DNA of 27,238 nucleotides, from positions 1-27,238 of the forward strand of contig DASTGO010000064.1 of assembly GCA_035719045.1 (NCBI GenBank). Direction: 5' to 3'. The notes under the pieces were generated by a model. That model ran no database searches and was not told the origin of the DNA. It saw nothing but the letters and a program-made list of their open reading frames with translations. The DNA is from DASTGO01 sp035719045. GTDB taxonomy: Bacteria > Actinomycetota > Actinomycetes > Actinomycetales > Kineosporiaceae. Position 1 is the stretch's first letter. Every line of letters begins with the position of its first letter. Shown in pieces: positions 21,093-27,238 of this stretch. Both the position numbers and the translations under genes were made by a program.

Positions 21093-21380
21093 ATGGCGAC
21101 GACCGAGGTTCCCACCCCTGCGTCCCGGCGGCGTCCCTCCGTCGGCCGCGACTACGAGCGTGCGCTGGTCGACGTCCGCCGCCGCGGGGTGGCCACCAAC
21201 ATGGGGGAGGCCCTGGCCGGGCTGGCCTCGGTGGCGGCGCCCGTGCTCGACGCCGCGGGACGGGCCCAGGCCGCGATCTCGCTCGTGGGGCCCGCCCAGG
21301 AGTTCGCCTCGGACTACGGCCGTCCGGCACGCCTGGTCACCGTCGCGGCGCGGCGGCTGGCCCGCAGTCTCGGGATCTGA
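21093..21380 (+). pseudogene. C-terminal fragment of a second IclR-family regulator
   Basis: The sequence RDYERALVDVRRRGVATNMGEALAGLASVAAPVLDAAGRAQAAISLVGPAQEF, then RLVTVAARRLARSLGI-stop, is the last third of an IclR effector domain (compare ALVDVRxxGxAxxxGE...AAPVxDxxGxxxAAIS). The helix-turn-helix and the first half of the ligand domain are missing. ATG 21093 happens to have a GGAGG site 6 nt upstream, so a 95-residue peptide could still be made. It is most simply a decayed paralogue that once stood directly before the dmp operon. A dominant-negative effector-domain partner for the intact IclR is possible but speculative. Confidence 0.75.
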
Positions 21381-21404
21381 GGGGATGAGGACCTAGCGCA
21401 CTGA

Positions 21405-21490
21405 GTCGTTCCCGCAGCCCGTCGTCGTTCCGCCAGCCCGTCGTTCGTTCCATCAGCTCGCCGTCTTTCGTTCCGCCCCGATTGTTCCGT
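21405..21490. repeat. Degenerate ~19-bp tandem repeat upstream of dmpE
   Basis: About four imperfect units of the form GTCGTTCCGCCAGCCC (for example GTCGTTCCCGCAGCCC, then CGTCGTTCCGCCAGCCC, then TCGTTCGTTCCATCAGCTC, then CTTTCGTTCCGCCCC) fill the gap between the iclR fragment and the dmpE leader. They contain several TCGTTC hexamers, resembling the half-site near the intact iclR. No gene or clear promoter was recognised in the rest of the 225-bp gap. Confidence 0.65.
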
Positions 21491-21605
21491 CATCGCGAAC
21501 GTCCCGGTCATACCGGGCGTCTCGCGTGCCCAACGTCGCCCTGACGCCTGGTCCCGAGGCTCGCCCCGGGCCGGACACGGGACGGCAACCGGAAGGAGAT
21601 ACCGC

Positions 21606-22400
21606 GTGGACGCCGAGTCGCGCGCCGCAGCCGCCGACCTGCTCCTGGACGCCTACCAGACGAGGAAGCCGGTCGACCCGCTGATCGACCTCTACCCCGG
21701 CATCGAACTGGACGACTCCTACGAGATCCAGCTCCTGCAGATCGCCCGGCGGCTGGCCGGGGGCGCAACGGTGAAGGGCCACAAGGTCGGCCTCACCTCC
21801 GCGGCCATGCAGCGGCAGTTGGGCGTGGACCAGCCCGACTACGGCCACCTGCTCAGCGACATGTTCTACCTGGAGCACCAGCCGATCCCGGCGGGCGCCT
21901 TCCTCCAGCCGCGGGTGGAGCCCGAGGTCGCCTTCGTGCTCAAGCGCCCGCTGCAGGGGCCGGGGGTCACCATCGCCGAGGCGATCGCCGCCGTCGACTT
22001 CGTGCTGCCGTCGCTGGAGCTGATCGACAGCAGGATCCGGGACTGGAAGATCGGCATCCTGGACACCATCGCGGACAACGCCTCCTCCGGCGGCGTGGTC
22101 CTCGGCAGCACCCCGGTCCCGCTCGACGCGGTCGACCTGCGCCGCTCCGGTTGCGTGCTGTACCGCAACGGCGAGGTGGTCGGGACCGGTGCCGGCGGGG
22201 CCGTGCTCGGCTCGCCGCTGAACTCCCTGGTCTGGCTGGCCAACACGGTCGGTGCCCGCGGCATCGTCCTGGAGGCCGGGCACGTGGTTCTCCCCGGTTC
22301 GATCACGGCCTCCGTTCCGGTCGAGCCGGGCGACAGCTTCACCGCGACGTTCGCCGGCCTGGGCAGCGTCACGGCACGGTTCGCGAAGGAGGCGTTGTGA
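21606..22400 (+). CDS. dmpE: 2-keto-4-pentenoate (2-oxopent-4-enoate) hydratase
   Basis: This 264-residue protein hydrates 2-oxopent-4-enoate to 4-hydroxy-2-oxovalerate in the meta-cleavage pathway. Family motifs are KGHKVGLTSAAMQRQLGVDQPDYGHL, the metal-binding LQPRVEPEVAFVL, ELIDSRIRDWK and ADNASSGGVVLG, typical of the MhpD/DmpE/DmpH fold. GTG 21606 has the strong leader AAGGAGATACCGC. It is the first gene of a tightly packed operon, and its TGA overlaps the next GTG (GTGA). The order EFGHI matches the classical Pseudomonas dmp operon. Confidence 0.94.
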   Translation: MDAESRAAAADLLLDAYQTRKPVDPLIDLYPGIELDDSYEIQLLQIARRLAGGATVKGHKVGLTSAAMQRQLGVDQPDYGHLLSDMFYLEHQPIPAGAFLQPRVEPEVAFVLKRPLQGPGVTIAEAIAAVDFVLPSLELIDSRIRDWKIGILDTIADNASSGGVVLGSTPVPLDAVDLRRSGCVLYRNGEVVGTGAGGAVLGSPLNSLVWLANTVGARGIVLEAGHVVLPGSITASVPVEPGDSFTATFAGLGSVTARFAKEAL

Positions 22401-23368
22401 ACGGCAAGGCGATCGCGGCGATCGTCGGTTCGGGGAACATCGGCACCGACCTCATGTTCAAGCTCCTGCGGCGCAGCGAGCGGCTTGAGGCCCGGTACAT
22501 GATCGGTGTCGACCCGGAGTCCGACGGCCTGCGGCGGGCCCGCAGCGTGGGGCTGGAGGCCAGTCACGAGGGTGTCGACTGGCTGCTCAAGCAGGACGTG
22601 CTGCCGGACATCGTGTTCGAGGCGACCAGCGCGAAGGCCCACGCCGCCAACGCGCCCCGGTATGCGGAGGCCGGCATCGTCGCGGTGGACCTCACCCCGG
22701 CCGCGGTGGGCCCGTATGTCTGCCCGCCGGTGAACCTCGAGTTCAACCTCGACGCCATGAACGTCAACATGATCACCTGTGGCGGCCAGGCGACCACGCC
22801 GATGGTCAGGGCGGTCAGCCGGGTCGTCCCGGTGGCCTACGCCGAGATCGTCGCGTCGATCGCCTCCAAGTCCGCCGGTCCGGGCACCCGGGCGAACATC
22901 GACGAGTTCACCGAGACCACGTCGAAGGCGCTGGAGGTGGTCGGCGGCGCGCAGCGCGGCAAGGCGATCATCATCCTGAACCCGGTCGAGCCGCCGATGA
23001 TCATGCGCAACACCGTGTTCTGCGCGATCCCGGCCGAGGCCGCCGAGCCCGGCGAACTGCAGGACCGGGTGACCGAGTCGATCGAGGCGATGGCCGACAC
23101 GGTCCGCGAATACGTGCCGGGGTACAGCCTGCGCGCCGCCCCGCAGTACGACCCCGCCCGGGAGATCTGGAACGGGATGGCCCGGGTGGCGATCTTCCTG
23201 GAGGTTCGCGGGCGCGGGGACTACCTGCCCGACTACGCCGGCAACCTCGACATCATCACCGCGGCCGCCGCCCGGGTCGGCGACCTGATCGCCGGGCACC
23301 GGGGCGCGGGCTCCTCCGGCGGGGCTGCCGCGGGTTCCGAAGAAGCTGCGACCGCGGGAGCGCTGTGA
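22397..23368 (+). CDS. dmpF: Acylating acetaldehyde dehydrogenase
   Basis: This 323-residue enzyme oxidises acetaldehyde to acetyl-CoA with NAD+ and CoA, taking acetaldehyde directly from the partner aldolase. The NAD-binding loop GSGNIG is at 11-16 and the catalytic Cys128 lies in MITCGGQATTP. FTETTSKALEVVGGAQRGKA and NPVEPPMIMRNTVF are family hallmarks. GTG 22397 overlaps the dmpE stop and has AAGGAGG upstream. The C-terminus ends in an extra Gly/Ser/Ala-rich tail (about 302-323). The following aldolase begins at the overlap of its stop codon, consistent with stoichiometric expression of the DmpFG channelling complex. Confidence 0.96.
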   Translation: MNGKAIAAIVGSGNIGTDLMFKLLRRSERLEARYMIGVDPESDGLRRARSVGLEASHEGVDWLLKQDVLPDIVFEATSAKAHAANAPRYAEAGIVAVDLTPAAVGPYVCPPVNLEFNLDAMNVNMITCGGQATTPMVRAVSRVVPVAYAEIVASIASKSAGPGTRANIDEFTETTSKALEVVGGAQRGKAIIILNPVEPPMIMRNTVFCAIPAEAAEPGELQDRVTESIEAMADTVREYVPGYSLRAAPQYDPAREIWNGMARVAIFLEVRGRGDYLPDYAGNLDIITAAAARVGDLIAGHRGAGSSGGAAAGSEEAATAGAL

Positions 23369-24498
23369 TGACCGACCAGACCACCCCCGGTGCCGGGCCG
23401 GACGACACCCCGGCCGCGAACGGCACCGCCACCGGCTCCGCCGCAACCAGTTCTGCCGCAACGGATCTGCGCATCACCGACTCGACCCTGCGGGACGGTT
23501 CGCACGCGATGCGCCACCAGTTCACGCAGGAGCAGGTGCGCGCCGTCGTCCACGCCCTGGACACCTCCGGCATCCAGGTGATCGAGGTGGCCCACGGCGA
23601 CGGCCTCGGCGGGTCCTCGTTCAACTACGGGTTCTCCCGGGTGGACGAGTTCCAGCTGATCGCCGCGGCGGTCCAGGAGGCCCGGCAGGCGAAGATCGCC
23701 GTGCTGATGCTCCCGGGCGTCGGCACCGTGGAGCACCTGCGGCACGCCCGCGAGGTCGGTGCGTCCGTGGCCCGGATCGCCACCCACTGCACCGAGGCCG
23801 ACACCTCGATCCAGCACTTCGGGGCGGCCCGCGCGCTCGGCATGGAGACGGTCGGCTTCCTCATGCTCAGCCACCGGACCACCCCGGAGAAGCTGGCCGA
23901 GCAGGCCCGGATCATGGTCGACGCCGGCGCCCAGTGCGTGTACGTGGTGGACAGCGCGGGTGCGCTGGTCCTCGGCGACGCACAGGCCCGGGTGCAGGCG
24001 GTGCTGGCCGAGATCGGCGGGCAGGCGCAGGTCGGGTTCCACGGGCACCAGAACCTGTCGATGGGCGTGGCCAACTCGGTGCTGGCCTTCCAGGCCGGGG
24101 CCAAGCAGATCGACGGCGCGCTGTGCGCCCTCGGCGCGGGGGCCGGCAACGCCCCGACCGAGGTCATCGCGGCCACCTTCGAGCGGCTCGGGGTGCGCAC
24201 CGGCGTCGACGTCAACGGGGTGCTCGCCGCCGCCGAGAACGTCGTCAAACCGGTGATCCCGCGGCTGCCGTGGATGGACCGGTCCTCGATCATCCAGGGC
24301 TACGCCGGGGTGTACTCGTCCTTCCTGCTGCACGCCGAGCGCGCGGCGGAGCGGTACGGCGTCCCGGCGTACGAGATCCTGCAGCGGGTCGGTGAGGCCG
24401 GCTACGTCGGGGGTCAGGAGGACATGATCATCGACATCGCCCTGCAGTTGCGCCAGGAGCGCGAGCTGGGCGATCTGGCCGGAGTGGGAGTGCGCTGA
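23368..24498 (+). CDS. dmpG: 4-hydroxy-2-oxovalerate aldolase
   Basis: This 376-residue enzyme cleaves 4-hydroxy-2-oxovalerate to pyruvate and acetaldehyde. It has a HMG-CoA-lyase-like TIM barrel beginning at ITDSTLRDGSHAMRHQF. Asp43 and the base His46 match DmpG Asp18/His21, and the metal ligands His225/His227 (GFHGHQN) match His200/His202, a constant 25-residue offset. The offset comes from an Ala/Thr/Ser-rich N-terminal extension not needed for catalysis. ATG 23368 overlaps the dmpF stop (TGATG); GTG 23365 is an alternative. It forms the bifunctional complex with DmpF. Confidence 0.96.
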   Translation: MTDQTTPGAGPDDTPAANGTATGSAATSSAATDLRITDSTLRDGSHAMRHQFTQEQVRAVVHALDTSGIQVIEVAHGDGLGGSSFNYGFSRVDEFQLIAAAVQEARQAKIAVLMLPGVGTVEHLRHAREVGASVARIATHCTEADTSIQHFGAARALGMETVGFLMLSHRTTPEKLAEQARIMVDAGAQCVYVVDSAGALVLGDAQARVQAVLAEIGGQAQVGFHGHQNLSMGVANSVLAFQAGAKQIDGALCALGAGAGNAPTEVIAATFERLGVRTGVDVNGVLAAAENVVKPVIPRLPWMDRSSIIQGYAGVYSSFLLHAERAAERYGVPAYEILQRVGEAGYVGGQEDMIIDIALQLRQERELGDLAGVGVR

Positions 24499-24499
24499 C

Positions 24500-25300
24500 A
24501 TGAGCTGGGACATCGACCGTGCGGCCACCGTGCTGCTGGCCTGCGAGGACGAGCGGACCGAGCGCGGCCCGGTCACCGAGCAGTGGCCGGAACTGGACCT
24601 CGAGACCGCCTATGCGGTGCAGGCCGAGACGCTGCGCCGCCGGCTGGCCCGCGGCGAGCGGATCGTCGGGGTCAAGCTGGGGCTGACCAGCCGGGCCAAG
24701 CAGAAGCGGATGGGCATCGACGTCCCGCTGACCGCGTGGCTGACCGACGCCATGGTCCTGCCCGCGGGCGAGCCCGTGCCGCAGTCCGCCCTGATCCACC
24801 CGCGGGTGGAGCCGGAGATCGTGTTCGTGCTCGGCGAGCGGCTGGAGGGCCCGGGCGTCACCGCGGCGCAGGCGCTGGCCGCGGTCGAGTACGTCTACGG
24901 CGGGGCCGAGATCATCGACAGCCGGTACAAGGACTTCAAGTTCACCCTGCCGGACGTCGTCGCGGACAACGCCTCCAGCGGTGCGTACGTCACCGGGCCG
25001 ATCGGGCTTCCGCCCGCGGACCTGGACCTGGCCATGGAAGCGGTCCTGGTCGAGGTGGACGGCGCGATCGTCGATTCCGCGACCGGTGCGGCCGTCCAGG
25101 GACACCCCGCCGAGGCGCTGGCGCTGGCCGTGAACGACCTGGGCCGCAGGGGTTTCGCGCTGGAGGCCGGCTGGGTGGTGCTCACCGGCGGGATGACCGA
25201 CGCGGTGTTCGCCCCGCCCGGATCCACCGTCGGCTGCCACTTCACCAACCTCGGGTCGGTGTACCTCAACGGCGGGGCGCCCGCGGCCGGTGGCGCCTGA
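24500..25300 (+). CDS. dmpH: 2-oxo-3-hexenedioate (4-oxalocrotonate) decarboxylase
   Basis: This 266-residue homologue of DmpE (same fold) decarboxylates 2-oxo-3-hexenedioate to 2-hydroxypenta-2,4-dienoate, usually in complex with the hydratase. Motifs are GVKLGLTSRAKQKRMGIDVPLTAWLTD, the metal-binding IHPRVEPEIVFVLGE, EIIDSRYKDFKF and ADNASSGAYV. DmpH/XylI identity over a second hydratase is supported by the R-A-K-Q-x-x-M-x-[IV]-x-x-P stretch and by its position between the aldolase and tautomerase genes. ATG 24500 lies 1 nt after the aldolase stop. Its stop overlaps the tautomerase ATG (TGATG). Confidence 0.9.
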   Translation: MSWDIDRAATVLLACEDERTERGPVTEQWPELDLETAYAVQAETLRRRLARGERIVGVKLGLTSRAKQKRMGIDVPLTAWLTDAMVLPAGEPVPQSALIHPRVEPEIVFVLGERLEGPGVTAAQALAAVEYVYGGAEIIDSRYKDFKFTLPDVVADNASSGAYVTGPIGLPPADLDLAMEAVLVEVDGAIVDSATGAAVQGHPAEALALAVNDLGRRGFALEAGWVVLTGGMTDAVFAPPGSTVGCHFTNLGSVYLNGGAPAAGGA

Positions 25301-25530
25301 TGCCGCTGGTCGAGGTCACGCTGGTGGAGGGCAGGTCGCCGGAGCAGTTGCGCGGTCTGCTGCACGAGCTGCACGCGGCCGTGGTCCGGGCGGTCGGCGC
25401 ACCCGGCGAGAGCGTGCGCGTGGTGATCCGCGAGGTCCCCGCCACGCACTGGTCTGCCGGTGACGTGACGATCGCCGAACGCCGGGCGTCGCAGGCCCCG
25501 CCCGCCGGACCGGGGCAGCCGCCCGGCTAG
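25300..25530 (+). CDS. dmpI: 4-oxalocrotonate (2-hydroxymuconate) tautomerase
   Basis: This 76-residue protein has the catalytic N-terminal proline exposed after Met removal (Pro1). Arg11 and Arg39 are in the canonical positions, and Trp50 replaces the usual Phe50. It converts 2-hydroxymuconate to 2-oxo-3-hexenedioate, the substrate of the preceding decarboxylase. The family core is about 60 residues; the extra Pro/Gly-rich tail (QAPPAGPGQPPG) looks dispensable. The ATG overlaps the dmpH stop. Confidence 0.93.
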   Translation: MPLVEVTLVEGRSPEQLRGLLHELHAAVVRAVGAPGESVRVVIREVPATHWSAGDVTIAERRASQAPPAGPGQPPG

Positions 25531-25634
25531 CCGGGCGGGCGGTCCCGCCGGCCGGACCAGGCCGCAGAACCCTTGCCGGGCAAGCGAACCCGGCCACCGA
25601 TCAAGGCACCACGCAGTACGGGAGGAAGACGGAC

Positions 25635-27071
25635 ATGGAGTTCTTCGGGCACGTCATCGACGGCGAGGAGGTCGAGTCCGCGGACGGTGCGCGGATGGAC
25701 TCCGTCGACCCCTACACCCGTGAGGTCTGGGCGCAGGTGGCCCTCGGCGGGCAGAAGGAGGCCGAGCTCGCCGTCGCCGCCGCCCGCAGGGCGTTCGACG
25801 AGGGTCCTTGGCCGCGGATGGGGTACGAGAAGCGGTACACGCTCATCCACCGGCTCGCGGACCTGATGGAGGAGCACGCCGACGAGCTGGCGATGGCCGA
25901 CACCCGGGACATGGGCAAGCCGATCGCCCAGTCCCGTCACGACGTGGCGCGCAGCGTGTGGAACTTCCGGTTCTTCGCCGACCACGCCCGGATGTCCACC
26001 TCGGACGTGTACCCGATGGACTCCGGGCACCACGCCTACACCCGGTACGACCCGGCCGGTGTCGTCGTGGCGATCTCGCCGTGGAACTTCCCGCTGATGA
26101 TGGCGACCTGGAAGGTGGCCCCGGCCCTCGCCTGGGGCAACACCGTGGTGCTCAAGCCTGCCGAGGACACCCCGACGTCGGCGACGATCCTCGGCCGGCT
26201 GGCGATCGAGGCGGGCCTGCCGGCCGGCGTGCTCAACGTCGTCCACGGCTACGGGCCGGACTCCGTCGGCTCGGCCCTGACCGCCAGCCCCGACGTCGAC
26301 CGGATCACCTTCACCGGTGAGTCCGGGACCGGGAGGATCATCAGCGCGGCGGCCGCGAGGAACCTCGTCCCGGTCAGCCTCGAGCTCGGCGGCAAGGGCG
26401 CGAACATCGTGTTCGACGACGCCGACCTCGACAACGCCGTGAAGTGGGCGATCGAGGCGATCTTCCGCAACGCCGGTCAGGTGTGCCTGGCGGGATCCCG
26501 GTTGTACGTGCAGCGCGGGATCTACGAGGAGTTCATGACCCGGTACAAGGCCGCCGCCGAGGCACTGGTGATCGGTGACCCGAAGGACGCCGCGACCCAG
26601 TTCTCCCCGGCCCTGGCCAGCCAGGAGCACTTCACCAAGGTGTCGGGCTACCTGGACGAGGCGTCCCGGGGCGGCGGCCGGATCGTCACCGGCGGGCTCG
26701 GCGAGGGCTGGGGCGTGCAGCCGACGATCATCGCCGACGCCCCGGGGGACGCCCGGGTGATCAAGGAGGAGATCTTCGGCCCGGTGGTCGTCGCGACGCC
26801 GTTCGACACCGAGGACGAGGTGGTCGCCCTGGCCAACGACACCCGGTACGGCCTGAACGCCATGCTGTTCACCGAGAACCTGTCCCGGGCACACCGGGCC
26901 TCGGCGAAACTGCGCGCCGGGACGGTCTGGGTGAACTGCTTCTTCATCCGGGACCTGCGCGCGCCCTTCGGCGGGGTCGGGGACTCCGGGGTCGGGCGCG
27001 AGGGCGGCAACTTCAGCCGGGAGTTCTTCACCGAGCCGAAGGCCGTCGTCATGCAGATCTCCCAGGGCTGA
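25635..27071 (+). CDS. dmpC: 2-hydroxymuconic semialdehyde dehydrogenase
   Basis: This 478-residue NAD-dependent aldehyde dehydrogenase oxidises the ring-fission product of catechol 2,3-dioxygenase to 2-hydroxymuconate, feeding the tautomerase. Catalytic residues are Asn151 (SPWNFP), Lys174 (VLKPAED), Glu250 (LELGGKGANIVF) and Cys284 (NAGQVCLAGSRLYV). Family-typical ends include GGVGDSGVGREGG. ATG 25635 has GGAGGA 7 nt upstream. It is separated from dmpI by 104 bp, so it may have its own promoter or be the operon's last gene. Classically dmpC lies upstream of dmpE, so it has moved here. The assignment over other ALDHs rests on the operon context plus overall similarity. Confidence 0.92.
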   Translation: MEFFGHVIDGEEVESADGARMDSVDPYTREVWAQVALGGQKEAELAVAAARRAFDEGPWPRMGYEKRYTLIHRLADLMEEHADELAMADTRDMGKPIAQSRHDVARSVWNFRFFADHARMSTSDVYPMDSGHHAYTRYDPAGVVVAISPWNFPLMMATWKVAPALAWGNTVVLKPAEDTPTSATILGRLAIEAGLPAGVLNVVHGYGPDSVGSALTASPDVDRITFTGESGTGRIISAAAARNLVPVSLELGGKGANIVFDDADLDNAVKWAIEAIFRNAGQVCLAGSRLYVQRGIYEEFMTRYKAAAEALVIGDPKDAATQFSPALASQEHFTKVSGYLDEASRGGGRIVTGGLGEGWGVQPTIIADAPGDARVIKEEIFGPVVVATPFDTEDEVVALANDTRYGLNAMLFTENLSRAHRASAKLRAGTVWVNCFFIRDLRAPFGGVGDSGVGREGGNFSREFFTEPKAVVMQISQG

Positions 27072-27160
27072 ACGGTCTCCCAGGGCGGAACGGGTCCCGG
27101 GCTGAGCGGGTCTCCCGCGGCCGGGCGGTTCTGCCGGGGCTGGGCGGTTCTGCCGGGGCC
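27058..27160. repeat. Degenerate 18-19-bp tandem repeat spanning the dmpC stop
   Basis: TCTCCCAGGGCTGAACGG (27058-27075, containing the dmpC TGA) is followed by TCTCCCAGGGCGGAACGG (27076-27093). Shorter or diverged units come next, then two near-identical copies of GGGCGGTTCTGCCGGGGCT (27123-27141 and 27142-27160). The array has extended from coding into non-coding DNA. No gene is seen from here to the window end. Confidence 0.75.
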
Positions 27161-27211
27161 GGGCCGGGGTGGAACGGTGGCCCGCCCCCGGCTGGTCCGC
27201 CACACCCGCGG

Positions 27212-27236
27212 CGGGCACTGTGGCACATGGTGCCCG
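27212..27236 (+). terminator. Hairpin downstream of dmpC
   Basis: CGGGCAC (27212-27218) and GTGCCCG (27230-27236) form a perfect 7-bp stem with an 11-nt loop, followed by TT at the window edge. It lies 141 nt after the dmpC stop and could end the operon transcript. The downstream sequence is cut off, so a U-tract cannot be judged. Confidence 0.4.
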
Positions 27237-27238
27237 TT

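Noticed and set aside
27058..27160. Possible CRISPR-like array
   Set aside because: Contiguous degenerate units with no spacers, no palindromic repeat and no cas genes; an ordinary tandem repeat.

Overview
The window is very GC-rich, has actinobacterial codon use and carries a single-gene fused CofG-CofH protein (FbiC, coenzyme F420 biosynthesis). Together with a WXG100-like secreted-toxin N-terminus and IclR regulators, this points to a high-GC Actinomycetota chromosome. No rRNA, tRNA, CRISPR array, integrase or intact transposase was seen.

Layout. (1) 1-3945: the start of a CpnT-type WXG100-like protein running off the left edge (-), an intergenic stretch with a near-perfect LacI-type palindrome, fbiC (-) and a divergent rhomboid-like membrane protein (+). 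(2) 3991-8195 (-): a tightly packed redox operon, in transcription order a small secreted/anchored protein, ApbE flavin transferase, a four-histidine ferric-reductase-like membrane cytochrome, a NuoF-like flavoprotein, a three-cysteine ferredoxin and an unknown protein. An 11-bp-periodic direct-repeat array lies upstream (8309-8368). (3) 8542-10614: UppP (+) and a DUF2127 membrane protein (-), converging on a strong hairpin. (4) 10908-14533: wreckage of an aromatic meta-cleavage (dmp/xyl-type) cluster. It contains a ferredoxin with its Fe-S motif deleted, a catechol 2,3-dioxygenase cut off at residue 195, an antisense DUF4870-like scrap, a GlcG-type protein and the C-terminus of a phenol-hydroxylase-type reductase. 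A CBM48 protein gene and a collagen-like gene sit among these remnants. (5) 15024-19950: an alpha-glucan locus with a GT5 glycogen-synthase-like enzyme, two GH57 proteins and a convergent protein made of two CBM21-like starch-binding modules. (6) 20075-27071: an IclR regulator (-), a second IclR reduced to its C-terminal piece (+), and an intact lower meta-cleavage operon in the order dmpE-F-G-H-I-C.

How it fits together. The lower pathway (2-hydroxymuconate semialdehyde dehydrogenase, tautomerase, decarboxylase, hydratase, aldolase, acylating acetaldehyde dehydrogenase) would turn ring-cleavage products into pyruvate and acetyl-CoA. In this window the ring-cleavage dioxygenase, its reactivating ferredoxin and the hydroxylase reductase are all broken, so a substrate would have to come from elsewhere in the genome. 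The alpha-glucan genes lie between the broken upper part and the intact lower part. Their non-catalytic glycogen-binding proteins (CBM48, CBM21x2) and the signal-less collagen-like protein make a glycogen-particle scaffold an attractive but unproven idea. Short tandem repeats recur at gene edges and linkers (fbiC start and linker, second GH57 start, upstream of dmpE, end of dmpC), suggesting active slippage or duplication in this genome.
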